64,000 nt of DNA from Paenibacillus sp. MBLB1832 (GTDB lineage Bacteria; Bacillota; Bacilli; Paenibacillales; NBRC-103111). Within the stretch, counting starts at the first letter, position 1. Every line of letters begins with the position of its first letter. Where the stretch lies: positions 2,561,001-2,625,000 of the forward strand of contig NZ_CP130319.1 in NCBI RefSeq assembly GCF_032271945.1, given 5' to 3'. The notes below the pieces were generated by a model, which was given only the letters and a program-made list of their open reading frames with translations, made no database searches and had not been told where the DNA came from. This document shows, piece after piece, positions 7,410 through 16,925 of the stretch. The position numbers were made by a program, and so were the translations under genes.

Positions 7410-9509
7410 ATGGCAGATTCTTTAGTCATTGTTGAGTCACCAGCAAAAGCCAAAACCATCGGCAAATATTTAGGCAGTAAGTTTATCGTAAAAGCCTCGA
7501 TGGGTCATATTCGCGACCTTCCGAAAAGCCAAATTGGCGTAGAAGTCGATCGTAATTTTGAGCCTAAATACATAACAATTCGCGGTAAAGGTTCTATTCT
7601 TAAAGAACTAAAGGATGCCAGCAAAAAAGTGAAGAAAGTCTATCTGGCAGCGGATCCGGATCGTGAAGGTGAAGCGATCGCTTGGCATTTGGCACATTAT
7701 TTGGATGTGGGTCCAGATGAACTATGCCGTGTCGTATTTAACGAGATTACGAAAGAAGCCGTGAAGGACGCTTTCAAAACACCGCGACGCATTAATCAAG
7801 ATTTGGTGAATGCGCAGCAGGCCAGACGTATCTTAGATCGACTTGTTGGTTACAAGATCTCTCCTTTGCTTTGGAAAAAGGTGAAGAAGGGGCTATCCGC
7901 AGGACGAGTCCAATCCGTTGCTGTGAAACTCATTCAAGATCGTGAGAATGAAATTAAAGCATTTGAGCCTGAAGAGTACTGGTCCATCACGGCCGTTCTT
8001 GATGCTGGTAAAACCGTCTTCGAAGCCAAATATCATAGTCATAACGGTGAGAAGAAGGAACTGCACTCGCAAGCGGATGTTGATATGATCCTAGCTGCGA
8101 TGGGGAACGATGCCTTCGTTGTGAAAGAAGTAAAGGAGAAAGAGCGTCAGCGTAATCCTTCTCCGCCTTTCATTACAAGCTCCCTGCAGCAGGAAGCTGC
8201 GAGAAAGCTTAATTTCCGTGCTTCCAAGACAATGTCTGTCGCACAACAATTATATGAAGGAATCGATTTAGGTAAAGAAGGAACCGTCGGGTTAATTACC
8301 TATATGCGTACGGATTCAACGCGTATTTCTCCAGTCGCCCAAGATGAAGCGAGAGAGTTCATTTTGACCAAATATGGCCCGAGTTTCTACCCAGAAACGC
8401 CTCGTCAATATTTGAAGAAAAACGCGAATGCACAAGATGCGCATGAAGGGATCAGGCCAACGTCTGTACTTCGTGAACCCGATCAAATGAAGGAATTCCT
8501 GAGCAGAGATCAGTTGCGCTTGTACAAGCTCATTTGGGATCGCTTTATTGCGAGTCAAATGGCTTCAGCGATTTTAGATACGATGACGATTGATCTAAGT
8601 GCAGGGGAAACGATTTTTAGAGCGAATGGTTCGAAAATGAAGTTTGCCGGGTTCATGAAGGTGTACGTGGAAAGCAATGATGATGGCACCACGGAAGAGG
8701 ATAAGTTATTGCCTCCTCTATCCAAAGGCGATTCGTTGCAAAAACAAACCATTGAGCCGAAACAGCACTTTACACAACCGCCTCCGAGGTACACAGAAGC
8801 CCGCTTAGTTCGCGCACTTGAGGAAATGGGTATTGGACGCCCAAGTACGTATGCACCAACGCTGGAAACGATTCAGAAGCGTGGCTACGTGGCGATTGAA
8901 GAGAAGAAGTTCGTTCCGACGGAGCTTGGAGAGCTTGTCATCCAGCTTATGCAAGAATTTTTCCCGGAAATTCTCGATATCGAGTTTACGGCTCATATGG
9001 AGGAAGAGTTAGACTTTGTTGAAGAGGGGAAAGAGGATTGGGTCCGCGTCTTGGATACGTTCTACACCTCTTTTGAGAAGCGACTTGAATTCGCGGAAGA
9101 AGAAATGAAGGAAATTGAAATCCAAGATGAAGTGTCGGATGAGCTCTGTGAGAAGTGCGGCAAGCATCTTGTTTATAAAATGGGACGATTCGGCAAGTTC
9201 CTGGCATGCTCTGGATTCCCGGATTGCCGCAATACGAAGCCGATCGTGAAAGATGTCGGTGTGACATGCCCGACTTGTCATGCAGGCAAAATCGTTGAGC
9301 GTAGAAGCAAAAAAGGCCGTGTCTTCTACGGATGTGACCAATATCCAACATGTGACTTTGTTTCCTGGGATAAACCAGTTAACAAGCCATGTCCTGCCTG
9401 CAGCTCGTTGATGATTGAGAAACGAACCAAGAATGGTGTAACCATTCAATGTACACAATGTGATCATAAGGAAGAAGCGCAAGAAGATTCCGATCACGCA
9501 GATGAATGA
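7410..9509 (+). CDS. topA: DNA topoisomerase I
   Basis: This type IA topoisomerase relaxes negative supercoils. The 699-residue protein opens with the Toprim domain ([18 protein letters not shown], acidic [13 protein letters not shown]), followed by the gate domains with catalytic Tyr298 in YMRTDSTR, and ends in three C-terminal zinc-finger modules, each with paired Cys (CEKCGK, CPTCHAG, CPACSS). The ATG at 7410 lies 7 bases after GGGGAGGAAGG; a TTG 30 bases upstream would leave that site inside the gene. topA between dprA and trmFO is the usual Firmicutes order. Confidence 0.98.
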   Translation: MADSLVIVESPAKAKTIGKYLGSKFIVKASMGHIRDLPKSQIGVEVDRNFEPKYITIRGKGSILKELKDASKKVKKVYLAADPDREGEAIAWHLAHYLDVGPDELCRVVFNEITKEAVKDAFKTPRRINQDLVNAQQARRILDRLVGYKISPLLWKKVKKGLSAGRVQSVAVKLIQDRENEIKAFEPEEYWSITAVLDAGKTVFEAKYHSHNGEKKELHSQADVDMILAAMGNDAFVVKEVKEKERQRNPSPPFITSSLQQEAARKLNFRASKTMSVAQQLYEGIDLGKEGTVGLITYMRTDSTRISPVAQDEAREFILTKYGPSFYPETPRQYLKKNANAQDAHEGIRPTSVLREPDQMKEFLSRDQLRLYKLIWDRFIASQMASAILDTMTIDLSAGETIFRANGSKMKFAGFMKVYVESNDDGTTEEDKLLPPLSKGDSLQKQTIEPKQHFTQPPPRYTEARLVRALEEMGIGRPSTYAPTLETIQKRGYVAIEEKKFVPTELGELVIQLMQEFFPEILDIEFTAHMEEELDFVEEGKEDWVRVLDTFYTSFEKRLEFAEEEMKEIEIQDEVSDELCEKCGKHLVYKMGRFGKFLACSGFPDCRNTKPIVKDVGVTCPTCHAGKIVERRSKKGRVFYGCDQYPTCDFVSWDKPVNKPCPACSSLMIEKRTKNGVTIQCTQCDHKEEAQEDSDHADE

Positions 9510-9529
9510 AAGATTAGAGGTGTCTGATT

Positions 9530-10846
9530 TTGCCAGAGAATCAACAAGTAACAGTCATCGGCGCAGGATTGGCAGGCAGTGAAGCTGCTTGGCAAATCGC
9601 CCGCCAAGGCGTACCTGTTACCTTATATGAAATGCGTAATAAACGTAAAACTCCCGCGCACATTACGGATAAGTTCGCGGAGCTTGTCTGCAGTAACTCA
9701 CTACGGTCAAATGGCCTCACCAATGCAGTAGGTGTCTTGAAAGAAGAGATGAGACGGATGGATTCTCTCATTCTTTCCTGTGCTGACAAGCATGCAGTGC
9801 CTGCAGGTGGCGCATTGGCCGTCGATCGTGACGGTTTTTCACAAGCGGTAACGGATACGTTACGTAACCACCCATTAATTGAGGTGCGTAATGAAGAAAT
9901 TCAAACGCTGCCAGAGGGTATTGTTGTGGTGGCCACAGGTCCGCTGACATCGCCAGATTTGGCGGCTGAACTTAAAGCGTTAATGGGAGAGGAGTATCTT
10001 TACTTCTATGACGCGGCGGCGCCGATTGTAGAGAAAGATTCCATTGACATGAACAAGGTGTACCTGGCTTCACGCTATGACAAGGGCGAAGCAGCTTACC
10101 TCAACTGCCCAATGACGGAGGAAGAGTTTAATGTTTTCTATGAAGCTCTAATTACGGCAGAGGTTGCTGAGTTGAAGGAATTCGAGAAAGAGATCTACTT
10201 CGAGGGATGCATGCCGCTAGAAGTAATGGCGAAGCGAGGGAAACAGACAGTTCTTTTCGGGCCGATGAAGCCTGTTGGCCTCATTAACCCGCATACAGGC
10301 AAAATGCCGCATGCCGTCGTTCAACTTCGTCAAGATAATGCAGCAGGTACGCTGTATAATCTTGTAGGCTTTCAAACACATCTGAAATGGGGCGAGCAGA
10401 AGCGGGTCCTTCAGCTAATTCCTGGTTTGGAGCAAGCTGAGTTTGTTCGTTATGGTGTCATGCACCGCAACACGTTTATCAACTCACCTAAGTTGTTAGA
10501 GCCAACGTATCAATATAAACGTCGCGAGAATTTATTTTTCGCAGGGCAAATGACAGGAGTAGAGGGTTATGTAGAATCTGCTGCTTCGGGCTTGATCGCA
10601 GGGCTTAATGCAGGACGGATGGCCAAAGGCCAGGAGCCAGTAGTTGTACCTGCTGAAACGACGTTAGGAAGTATGGCGCAATACATCACTACGGCTGATT
10701 TCAAGCATTTTCAACCGATGAATGCCAACTTTGGACTGCTGCCAGCTTTGCCAGAGCGTATTCGCAATAAAAAAGAAAAGTATGAAAAGCTGGCTAATCG
10801 CGCCATTGATCATATTCAGAATTTTGTGAAAACAGTTTCCGAATAA
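9530..10846 (+). CDS. trmFO: tRNA m5U54 methyltransferase, folate/FAD dependent
   Basis: TrmFO methylates U54 in the T-loop of tRNA using methylene-tetrahydrofolate and FADH2. The 438-residue sequence starts with the FAD dinucleotide-binding motif [12 protein letters not shown] and holds the conserved segments CSNSLRSN and [20 protein letters not shown] near the FAD site. Translation starts at TTG 9530 after AGAGGTG; no in-frame ATG gives the full Rossmann strand. It follows topA by 20 bases. The next gene in many Firmicutes is xerC/codV, which is absent here. Confidence 0.96.
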   Translation: MPENQQVTVIGAGLAGSEAAWQIARQGVPVTLYEMRNKRKTPAHITDKFAELVCSNSLRSNGLTNAVGVLKEEMRRMDSLILSCADKHAVPAGGALAVDRDGFSQAVTDTLRNHPLIEVRNEEIQTLPEGIVVVATGPLTSPDLAAELKALMGEEYLYFYDAAAPIVEKDSIDMNKVYLASRYDKGEAAYLNCPMTEEEFNVFYEALITAEVAELKEFEKEIYFEGCMPLEVMAKRGKQTVLFGPMKPVGLINPHTGKMPHAVVQLRQDNAAGTLYNLVGFQTHLKWGEQKRVLQLIPGLEQAEFVRYGVMHRNTFINSPKLLEPTYQYKRRENLFFAGQMTGVEGYVESAASGLIAGLNAGRMAKGQEPVVVPAETTLGSMAQYITTADFKHFQPMNANFGLLPALPERIRNKKEKYEKLANRAIDHIQNFVKTVSE

Positions 10847-10920
10847 GTTGTCATGAGATGATTCCCTATGTTACTATAATTATGTTTTGTAGCATTTTTC
10901 ATTCTTTTGATCATACATTT

Positions 10921-10978
10921 ACCTCTAGATGCGGTCTTCTCAGACATTAGGACCTCGCTAGAGGTTTCTCTCATTTTT
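10921..10978 (+). terminator. Hairpin in the trmFO-hslV gap
   Basis: ACCTCTAG (10921-10928) pairs perfectly with CTAGAGGT (10958-10965), with an inner 4-bp GGTC/GACC stem. TTTCTCTCATTTTT follows. It can end the topA-trmFO unit. A TATAAT lies upstream at 10875-10880, so it could also be a leader hairpin of hslV, but the nearest -35-like TTGTCA is 21 bases away, too far for a normal promoter. Confidence 0.55.
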
Positions 10979-11043
10979 GCGGCTCATACCAATATGTGGA
11001 CATCAAGTGAATGGATCTAATTATGATAGAGGGGTGATTGCAA

Positions 11044-11598
11044 TTGGAACCGAATCAAGCAACGTTTCATGCGACTACGATCTTTGGCATCCGTCATCAA
11101 GGAAAGGGCGCGATTGCGGGCGATGGTCAAGTAACATTTGGCAATAGTATGATTATGAAAAGCACGGCCAAGAAAGTAAGGCGTTTACATAGAGGGAAAG
11201 TCATTGCTGGATTTGCTGGTTCCGTTGCTGATGCCATTACACTATTCGAGAAGTTCGAAGGCAAGCTTGAGGAGCACCATGGTAATCTTCAACGCGCAGC
11301 TGTTGAACTTACGAAGGATTGGCGTCAAGATCGTGTGCTTCGCAGATTGGAAGCTATGATGATCGTGATGGATGCTACAGGATTGTTACTCCTCTCCGGT
11401 AACGGTGAAGTAATTGAGCCGGATGATGGTATATTGGCAATTGGTTCAGGCGGGAGCTTCGCGCTTTCTGCTGGCAGAGCCTTGCATCGACATGCACCAA
11501 ATCTGAGTGCCAAAGAAATTGCTCATGCTGCCTTAACGACAGCTGCTGAAATCTGTGTGTTCACTAACCATAATATTATTGTTGAAGAAATTGAGTAG
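11044..11598 (+). CDS. hslV: HslV/ClpQ (CodW) peptidase subunit
   Basis: HslV forms the double-hexamer peptidase chamber driven by HslU. The sequence has the family core [44 protein letters not shown] and the C-terminal [14 protein letters not shown], which inserts into HslU. Two TTG starts are possible. 11044 is preferred, since AGAGGGGTG ends 8 bases before it, while 11038 is only 2 bases away. Either start leaves a short extension before the expected N-terminal nucleophile: the position matching the active Ser of Bacillus CodW (SFHATTIF) is Thr in TFHATTIF, residue 7. Cleavage of that propeptide is inferred. Confidence 0.95.
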   Translation: MEPNQATFHATTIFGIRHQGKGAIAGDGQVTFGNSMIMKSTAKKVRRLHRGKVIAGFAGSVADAITLFEKFEGKLEEHHGNLQRAAVELTKDWRQDRVLRRLEAMMIVMDATGLLLLSGNGEVIEPDDGILAIGSGGSFALSAGRALHRHAPNLSAKEIAHAALTTAAEICVFTNHNIIVEEIE

Positions 11599-11652
11599 AT
11601 TTGCTATACATTATTCAATTGGCTAATCGCCTACATTCAAGGAGGGTCCATG

Positions 11653-13050
11653 ATGGCAACTAGCTCTCTTACGCCAAGACAAATTGTCCAGGAACTTGAT
11701 CGATATATTGTAGGTCAGAAAAAAGCAAAGAAGTCTGTTGCAATCGCCTTGCGAAATCGTTACCGTCGCAACTTGGTGGAAGAGAGTATGCGGGATGAAA
11801 TTGTCCCTAAAAATATTCTCATGATTGGTCCGACAGGTGTAGGAAAGACAGAGATTGCGCGCAGACTGGCTAAGTTGGTTGGAGCTCCTTTCATAAAGGT
11901 TGAGGCTACCAAATTTACGGAAGTTGGGTACGTTGGTCGTGACGTAGAATCAATGGTTCGTGATTTAATCGAGACAGCCGTTCGGATGGTGAAGGCTGAA
12001 CGCATGGAGAAAGTGAAGGATCGCGCTGAGAAGCTTGCCAATGAGCGGTTGGTTACCTTGCTTGCTCCGAGTGCTACAAGGCCCAAATCGCAGCGTAATC
12101 CGCTGGAGATGCTGTTTGGCGGCAACAATAAGGATGATCCTGAGGAAGTGACGCCAGATCCATCTCTTGCTTCTAAAAGAACTCAGATCGCGGAACAATT
12201 GTCCCAAGGTAAATTAGAGAATGATCTTGTTGAGATCGAAGTTGAAGATGCTGCACCTTCAATGCTGGATATGCTAGGCGGCCAAGGCAATGACCAAGTA
12301 GGAATGAATATGCAAGAGATGCTCGGGAATCTAATGCCGAAGCGAACTAAAAAGCGGAAGTTAAACGTTAAAGAAGCTAGAAAAGTTTTGACTCAAGAAG
12401 AAGCGCAAAAATTAATTGATATGGATGATGTTATCCAGGAATCGATTCAGCGTGCTGAACAAAGCGGTATAATTTTTATCGATGAAATCGATAAGATTGC
12501 AAGTAACAGCCGCGGCGGCAGTGGGCCTGACATTTCTCGGGAAGGCGTGCAGCGTGACATCTTGCCAATCGTGGAAGGATCGACGGTTGTGACGAAGTAT
12601 GGTCCCGTTAAGACGGACTATGTGTTATTCATAGGCGCTGGTGCCTTTCATATCGCCAAGCCATCCGATCTTATCCCAGAACTTCAAGGTCGCTTCCCGA
12701 TTCGTGTCGAGTTAAGCGATTTGACTTTGGAGGACTTCGTTTCGATCTTAACGGAGCCTAAGAACGCCTTGACGAAGCAATACACAGCTTTATTACAAAC
12801 AGAAGGTATAACAGTGGACTTTGCAGAAGAAGCTATTCATGAAATTGCTCGCATTGCCGTTGAAGTGAATCAGCAGACGGAGAATATTGGGGCTAGACGG
12901 TTACATACCATTTTAGAAAAATTGCTGGAGGACTTGTCCTTTGAAGCTCCTGATATCACGTTGGAGTCTATTGTTATCAATCCGGCTTATGTCCGTGAGA
13001 AGTTAAACAGTATCGTACAGAATCGAGATTTGAGTCAATACATTTTATAG
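11653..13050 (+). CDS. hslU: HslU/ClpY ATPase subunit
   Basis: HslU is the AAA+ unfoldase ring that feeds proteins to HslV. The 465-residue sequence has Walker [13 protein letters not shown], the pore motif region [18 protein letters not shown], an inserted I-domain (about residues 110-235), Walker [12 protein letters not shown] and the sensor-2 motif [20 protein letters not shown], and ends in the short tail that docks on HslV. AAGGAGG sits 4 bases before an ATG at 11650 and 7 before this one at 11653; the second has the better spacing. It lies 51 bases behind hslV and 34 before codY, so one operon is likely. Confidence 0.97.
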   Translation: MATSSLTPRQIVQELDRYIVGQKKAKKSVAIALRNRYRRNLVEESMRDEIVPKNILMIGPTGVGKTEIARRLAKLVGAPFIKVEATKFTEVGYVGRDVESMVRDLIETAVRMVKAERMEKVKDRAEKLANERLVTLLAPSATRPKSQRNPLEMLFGGNNKDDPEEVTPDPSLASKRTQIAEQLSQGKLENDLVEIEVEDAAPSMLDMLGGQGNDQVGMNMQEMLGNLMPKRTKKRKLNVKEARKVLTQEEAQKLIDMDDVIQESIQRAEQSGIIFIDEIDKIASNSRGGSGPDISREGVQRDILPIVEGSTVVTKYGPVKTDYVLFIGAGAFHIAKPSDLIPELQGRFPIRVELSDLTLEDFVSILTEPKNALTKQYTALLQTEGITVDFAEEAIHEIARIAVEVNQQTENIGARRLHTILEKLLEDLSFEAPDITLESIVINPAYVREKLNSIVQNRDLSQYIL

Positions 13051-13084
13051 AAACAGCAGGTTGTAGCAAGTAGGAGGCAGTTAC

Positions 13085-13870
13085 ATGAGTTTATTAACGA
13101 AAACAAGAAGGCTGAATCGGTTGCTTCAGAAGGAAGCGGGCAATGCGGTTAGCTTTATGGATATGGCTGAAGTATTGCGCGATATTGTTATCGCCAATAT
13201 CTATGTTGTCAGCCGAAAAGGCAAAATTTTAGGTTATGCGGTTACGAATGATCCCGTGTCGCCTGAGATGAATCAAGCGATTCTTACGGAGCGGAGATTT
13301 CCGACGGAGTCGAATAATTTGTTGTTGAAAATTGAGGAGACGGCATCTACATCCGAACCGGATAGCCCTTACTTTTATTACACGGATCAAATGAAAGATA
13401 TGTTCCCAGCTACGCATACGACGTTAGTTCCGATTATTGGAGGTGGCGATCGACTAGGGACGCTGATTTTGAGCCGCAGTGAAGGTCACTTTATCGATGA
13501 TGATCTCATTCTAGCTGAGTATGGATCGACGGTGATTGCGATGGAAATTTTAAGAGAACGTGCCGAAGAAATCGAAGAAGAAGCTAGAAGTAAAGCCGTT
13601 GTACAAGTTGCGATCGGTTCCTTGTCCTTTAGTGAGATGGAAGCCGTGGAGCATATATTTGAAGAGTTGGATGGCAAAGAAGGGTTATTGGTGGCGAGTA
13701 AAATCGCGGACCGTGTAGGAATAACTCGCTCGGTAATTGTTAATGCACTACGTAAGTTGGAAAGTGCAGGAGTTATTGAAACACGTTCACTTGGTATGAA
13801 AGGCACTTATATCCGTATTCTAAATGAGCAATTAATTCAAAGCATTGAACTAATGAAAACAAAATTATAG
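13085..13870 (+). CDS. codY: GTP- and branched-chain-amino-acid-sensing global regulator CodY
   Basis: CodY represses stationary-phase, nitrogen and motility genes when GTP and Ile/Leu/Val are plentiful. The 261-residue protein has the N-terminal GAF ligand domain (to about residue 155) and a C-terminal winged helix containing [25 protein letters not shown] DNA-reading residues and a wing around [10 protein letters not shown]. It is the last gene of the hslVU-codY group and a perfect terminator follows. In Bacillus CodY represses the fla/che operon. Here that operon begins 228 bases downstream, though I could not find a good CodY box in the gap. Confidence 0.98.
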   Translation: MSLLTKTRRLNRLLQKEAGNAVSFMDMAEVLRDIVIANIYVVSRKGKILGYAVTNDPVSPEMNQAILTERRFPTESNNLLLKIEETASTSEPDSPYFYYTDQMKDMFPATHTTLVPIIGGGDRLGTLILSRSEGHFIDDDLILAEYGSTVIAMEILRERAEEIEEEARSKAVVQVAIGSLSFSEMEAVEHIFEELDGKEGLLVASKIADRVGITRSVIVNALRKLESAGVIETRSLGMKGTYIRILNEQLIQSIELMKTKL

Positions 13871-13883
13871 TAATTGGTTATCT

Positions 13884-13919
13884 AAGCCCTATCTGGTAAA
13901 AAGATAGGGCTTTTTTCTT
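13884..13919 (+). terminator. Terminator after codY
   Basis: AAGCCCTATCT and AGATAGGGCTT form a perfect 11-bp stem with a 7-base loop, followed by TTTTCTT. It isolates the fla/che operon from codY. Confidence 0.92.
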
Positions 13920-13968
13920 ATTGTAACTTAACGTAATATCTTAGATGATAGGTAGTAGAATCCAAAGG

Positions 13969-14025
13969 TTTACAAATTTCTACATAAAGAACTATTTTGG
14001 TGTGCTTAACGAAAATAATGTCGAA
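13969..14025 (+). promoter_or_regulatory. Candidate fla/che promoter with a Spo0A-box match
   Basis: TTTACA (13969-13974) and TATTTT (13993-13998) are 18 bases apart and could be a sigma-A promoter. About 20 bases downstream, TGTCGAA (14019-14025) matches the Spo0A box core, where a bound regulator would block elongation or initiation. No convincing SigD promoter (TAAA-N15-GCCGATAT) was seen in the 228-base gap. Confidence 0.35.
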
Positions 14026-14098
14026 ACAAGAAGGAATCGAATCAGATCTTGTTGAATTAGTTACATCGAATATTTTTTAGAGCGAAGGGGAATCATTC

Positions 14099-14506
14099 AT
14101 GTCTTTATTGGATAAGCCAAGTTGGAACTTAATGGAGCGCTCGCTAGATGCATCGGCGTTAAGACAAAAAGTAATAGCGAATAACATTGCCAATGTGGAT
14201 ACCCCAAAATTTAAACGGTCTGATGTTGCTTTTGAGGAGTTATTGCAAGACCAAATGCATGCAGGTACGCCTTCGATTGAGGGAAGACGGACGGATCCAA
14301 GACATTTTGTAATAGGTAACTCGACCCATATACCGAACTCTGAAGTAATTGAGGATAAATCGACAGCAATCAACAATAATTTAAACAATGTCGATATGGA
14401 CTATGAAATGTCGTTAATGGCCAAAAACCAGCTTAAATATAACGCCATGATTCAACAAATGAACAGTGAATTTAAAAAAATGCGCACAGTGCTGGGAGGC
14501 AGATAA
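14099..14506 (+). CDS. flgB: Flagellar proximal rod protein FlgB
   Basis: FlgB is a structural subunit of the proximal rod, exported through the flagellar apparatus and assembled on FliE. The 135-residue sequence has the rod-protein N-terminal signature ALRQKVIANNIANVDTPKFK and a C-terminal helix (EMSLMAKNQLKYNAMIQQMN) that packs in the coaxial rod helices. It is the first gene of the 31-kb flagellar operon and is followed by flgC three bases after its stop. The start has GCGAAGGGG upstream. Confidence 0.96.
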   Translation: MSLLDKPSWNLMERSLDASALRQKVIANNIANVDTPKFKRSDVAFEELLQDQMHAGTPSIEGRRTDPRHFVIGNSTHIPNSEVIEDKSTAINNNLNNVDMDYEMSLMAKNQLKYNAMIQQMNSEFKKMRTVLGGR

Positions 14507-14509
14507 TAA

Positions 14510-14959
14510 ATGAGATTGACGAACGGATTTGATATCAGCTCTTCCGCGTTAACAGCACAAAGATTACGGATGGATGTTGTTTCCTCGAACATTGCGAATG
14601 CGGACACAACGAGAGCGAAATTCGTGAATGGCAAGTGGGTGCCTTATACTAGGAAACTAGTTTCCTTTGAGACCAAGTCACAACCAACATTCGCACAATC
14701 CCTAAACTCAGCTATGGCAGATGGTACAGGTGAGGGTGTCCGTGTGAATAAAATTTTTGAAGATCGTTCGCCGCTCAAACAAGTGTATAACCCGACGCAT
14801 CCAGATGCGGATACGAATGGATTCGTCTTTATGCCGAATGTTGATATTACCAAAGAAATGGTGGACATGATCTCGGCGACACGGTCGTACGAAGCGAACG
14901 TAACCGCTTTAAATGCAAGCAAATCCATGATATCCAAAGCTTTAGAGATCGGCAGATAA
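14510..14959 (+). CDS. flgC: Flagellar rod protein FlgC
   Basis: The 149-residue FlgC is the second proximal-rod subunit. It carries the rod N-terminal pattern ALTAQRLRMDVVSSNIANADT and the C-terminal VDMISATRSYEANVTALNA, both typical of the FlgC branch. GGGAGG 11 bases before the ATG lies within the end of flgB. It stands between flgB and fliE, the standard order. Confidence 0.96.
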   Translation: MRLTNGFDISSSALTAQRLRMDVVSSNIANADTTRAKFVNGKWVPYTRKLVSFETKSQPTFAQSLNSAMADGTGEGVRVNKIFEDRSPLKQVYNPTHPDADTNGFVFMPNVDITKEMVDMISATRSYEANVTALNASKSMISKALEIGR

Positions 14960-14979
14960 TTACGACAGGAGGTTACGGC

Positions 14980-15288
14980 ATGATAGATAAGATTAGCTAT
15001 AGCCCAATTAATATCATGAGTTCGGTTCAACCCAAAGATAATAGTGGTGAAGGCGCCGCGGACTTAGGGAAGAAATTCGGTTCATTCCTCAATGACGCGA
15101 TTACAAATCTAAATACGCAGCAATTACAAGTTGATCAGTTGAATGAAAGCTTCATTAAAGGCGAATTATCGGATGTGCATCAGTTGACGATTGCAGCTGA
15201 GAAAGCATCGTTAGGACTCGAATTAACCGTTCAAGTTCGAAATAAAGCGCTAGAAGCTTATCAAGAAATGATGAGAATGCAGCTGTAA
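14980..15288 (+). CDS. fliE: MS-ring/rod adaptor FliE
   Basis: FliE joins the MS ring to the proximal rod and is one of the first exported subunits. The 102-residue protein has the FliE pattern: a middle helix (FGSFLNDAITNLNTQQLQVD) and a C-terminal helix ending TVQVRNKALEAYQEMMRMQL. A clear AGGAGG precedes the ATG. Confidence 0.95.
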   Translation: MIDKISYSPINIMSSVQPKDNSGEGAADLGKKFGSFLNDAITNLNTQQLQVDQLNESFIKGELSDVHQLTIAAEKASLGLELTVQVRNKALEAYQEMMRMQL

Positions 15289-15330
15289 TTCATAGAGATG
15301 CTGCTAAATTTGGGTCAATGAGGTGACAGA

Positions 15331-16914
15331 GTGAACGAGAACCTGCTCCAGTACTGGGAAAAGGTGAAGCAATACTGGAATCGTTTTAATCGAACGAACA
15401 AAATTATAATTATAGCTACCGTGCTATTACTAATACTAACTGCCGCAATCATCAGTATTAATTTATCAAAAACGGAATATTCACTCGCATTTACAGATCT
15501 GCAGCCAAGTGATGCTGCTGCGATTAAATCTTATCTTGATACGTCAAAAATTCCTTACCATCTAAGTGCAGATGGAAAAAGTATAGAAGTGGCAACGAAC
15601 GAAGTCGCGAATGTTAAGCTGGGGGTTGAATCTCAAGGCTTAAATAAGAATGGATCACTTGGTTTTGGTGAATTTAGCGACAGCAGTAAATTCGGTATAA
15701 CAGATAACGAGTTTAAAGTGAAATATATTAATGCAGTTCAAGGCGAGCTGCAACAGTTGATTAATGGCATCCAAGCCATTTCAAGTTCAAAGGTTAACGT
15801 TTCTCTTCCTGAAGAAGGCCCCTTTTTAAAACAGCAAGCTGAAAAAGCTTCAGTATCTGTTGTTTTGAAAGTGAAACCAGGCTATGTCCTTGATCAATCA
15901 AAGGTTGATACAATTTATAATTTAGTCTCACATAGCGTTAAGAACTTACCGTTAGAGAATATTACAATTTCCGATCAAAATGGTCAGAGTCTAAATTCGT
16001 CGAAAAATGACGGTAACACATCGTCGAATGTTTCTTCGAGTCAAGCTGAGATTAATAAGCAATTCCGTAGTGAATTGCAGAAGAACATTACCTCGATGTT
16101 GGGTACGATGTTTGGATCAGATAAAGTGAGTGTCAGCGTGTTTGCAACGATGAATTTTGATCAGAAGAAATCCAAAGAGGATTTTTTTACAGCTCCAAAT
16201 GCAGCTGATCAAAAAGGTTTAGAACGCTCCTTGGCAGAAGCCAGTGAGTCTTATACGAATAACGGTGCGGATTCTGGCGGCGTTCCTGGTACTGGTGAAT
16301 CCGATGTTCCAGGTTACCCAGGTTCATCTAATTCAGGGAAATCCAACTCGGAGAAAACGAGTAAGACAATTAATTATGAACTGAATCACATTACGAACGA
16401 TATTATTTCACAACAATATGTTGTCAAGGACTTAAATATCAATGTTGGCATTGAGCCACCTGTGAAAGACGATCCTAATTCATTGACAGCTGAGACCAAA
16501 ACGGCCATTCAGAATGCCTTGGTGAACATTGTTAGAACAGCACTAGCAGATAACAAAACAACGTATACAGATGAAGAATTACAGAAGAGAGTCACCGTAC
16601 TTGCCCATGCCTTTGCTAGGCCGACAGATACAAGTGCTACGAAAACGACGACATATCTGACATACGGTGGTTTAGCACTCGCTGCACTTGCCATTGGTGC
16701 CATTGCTGGCTTTGCTATACGGAAGCGCAGAAGAGCAACGCAATTGTTGGCAGAACAAGAGTTGCAAATGTCAACTGCGAAACCTGAACTTCCTACTGTT
16801 GATATCGAAAATGTTACGAATGACAATCAAGTGCGAAAGCAGCTTGAGACGCTTGCCAAAAAGCGCCCAGAAGATTTCGTCAATCTGCTTCGTACTTGGT
16901 TAGTAGATGAATAG
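15331..16914 (+). CDS. fliF: Flagellar MS-ring protein FliF
   Basis: FliF forms the membrane MS ring on which rod, export gate and C ring are built. The 527-residue sequence has one membrane helix near residues 24-44 (IIIIATVLLLILTAAIISI), the ring-building motifs in the periplasmic part (LGVESQGLNK, VSLPEEGPF), a Ser/Gly-rich loop near residues 310-345, a second membrane helix near 445-465 and a short cytoplasmic tail (KRPEDFVNLLRTWL) that binds FliG. Translation starts at GTG after GAGGTGA. Confidence 0.97.
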   Translation: MNENLLQYWEKVKQYWNRFNRTNKIIIIATVLLLILTAAIISINLSKTEYSLAFTDLQPSDAAAIKSYLDTSKIPYHLSADGKSIEVATNEVANVKLGVESQGLNKNGSLGFGEFSDSSKFGITDNEFKVKYINAVQGELQQLINGIQAISSSKVNVSLPEEGPFLKQQAEKASVSVVLKVKPGYVLDQSKVDTIYNLVSHSVKNLPLENITISDQNGQSLNSSKNDGNTSSNVSSSQAEINKQFRSELQKNITSMLGTMFGSDKVSVSVFATMNFDQKKSKEDFFTAPNAADQKGLERSLAEASESYTNNGADSGGVPGTGESDVPGYPGSSNSGKSNSEKTSKTINYELNHITNDIISQQYVVKDLNINVGIEPPVKDDPNSLTAETKTAIQNALVNIVRTALADNKTTYTDEELQKRVTVLAHAFARPTDTSATKTTTYLTYGGLALAALAIGAIAGFAIRKRRRATQLLAEQELQMSTAKPELPTVDIENVTNDNQVRKQLETLAKKRPEDFVNLLRTWLVDE

Positions 16915-16925
16915 AGGTGCACTTC

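Noticed and set aside
10848..10880. TTGTCA and TATAAT as an hslV promoter
   Set aside because: Both hexamers are good, but the 21-base spacer is too long for sigma-A; kept only as a remark.
11016..11027. TATGAT just before hslV as a -10 box
   Set aside because: It would start transcription inside the Shine-Dalgarno site, and the TGGACA upstream is 19 bases away.
13969..13998. Possible CodY box around ACAAATTTCTACATAAAG upstream of flgB
   Set aside because: About six mismatches to AATTTTCWGAAAATT, too many to support a site despite the biological appeal.
13986..14012. Possible SigD promoter TAAA-N15-GCTTAACG upstream of flgB
   Set aside because: The spacing fits, but the -10 part matches only about 3 of 8 consensus bases (GCCGATAT).
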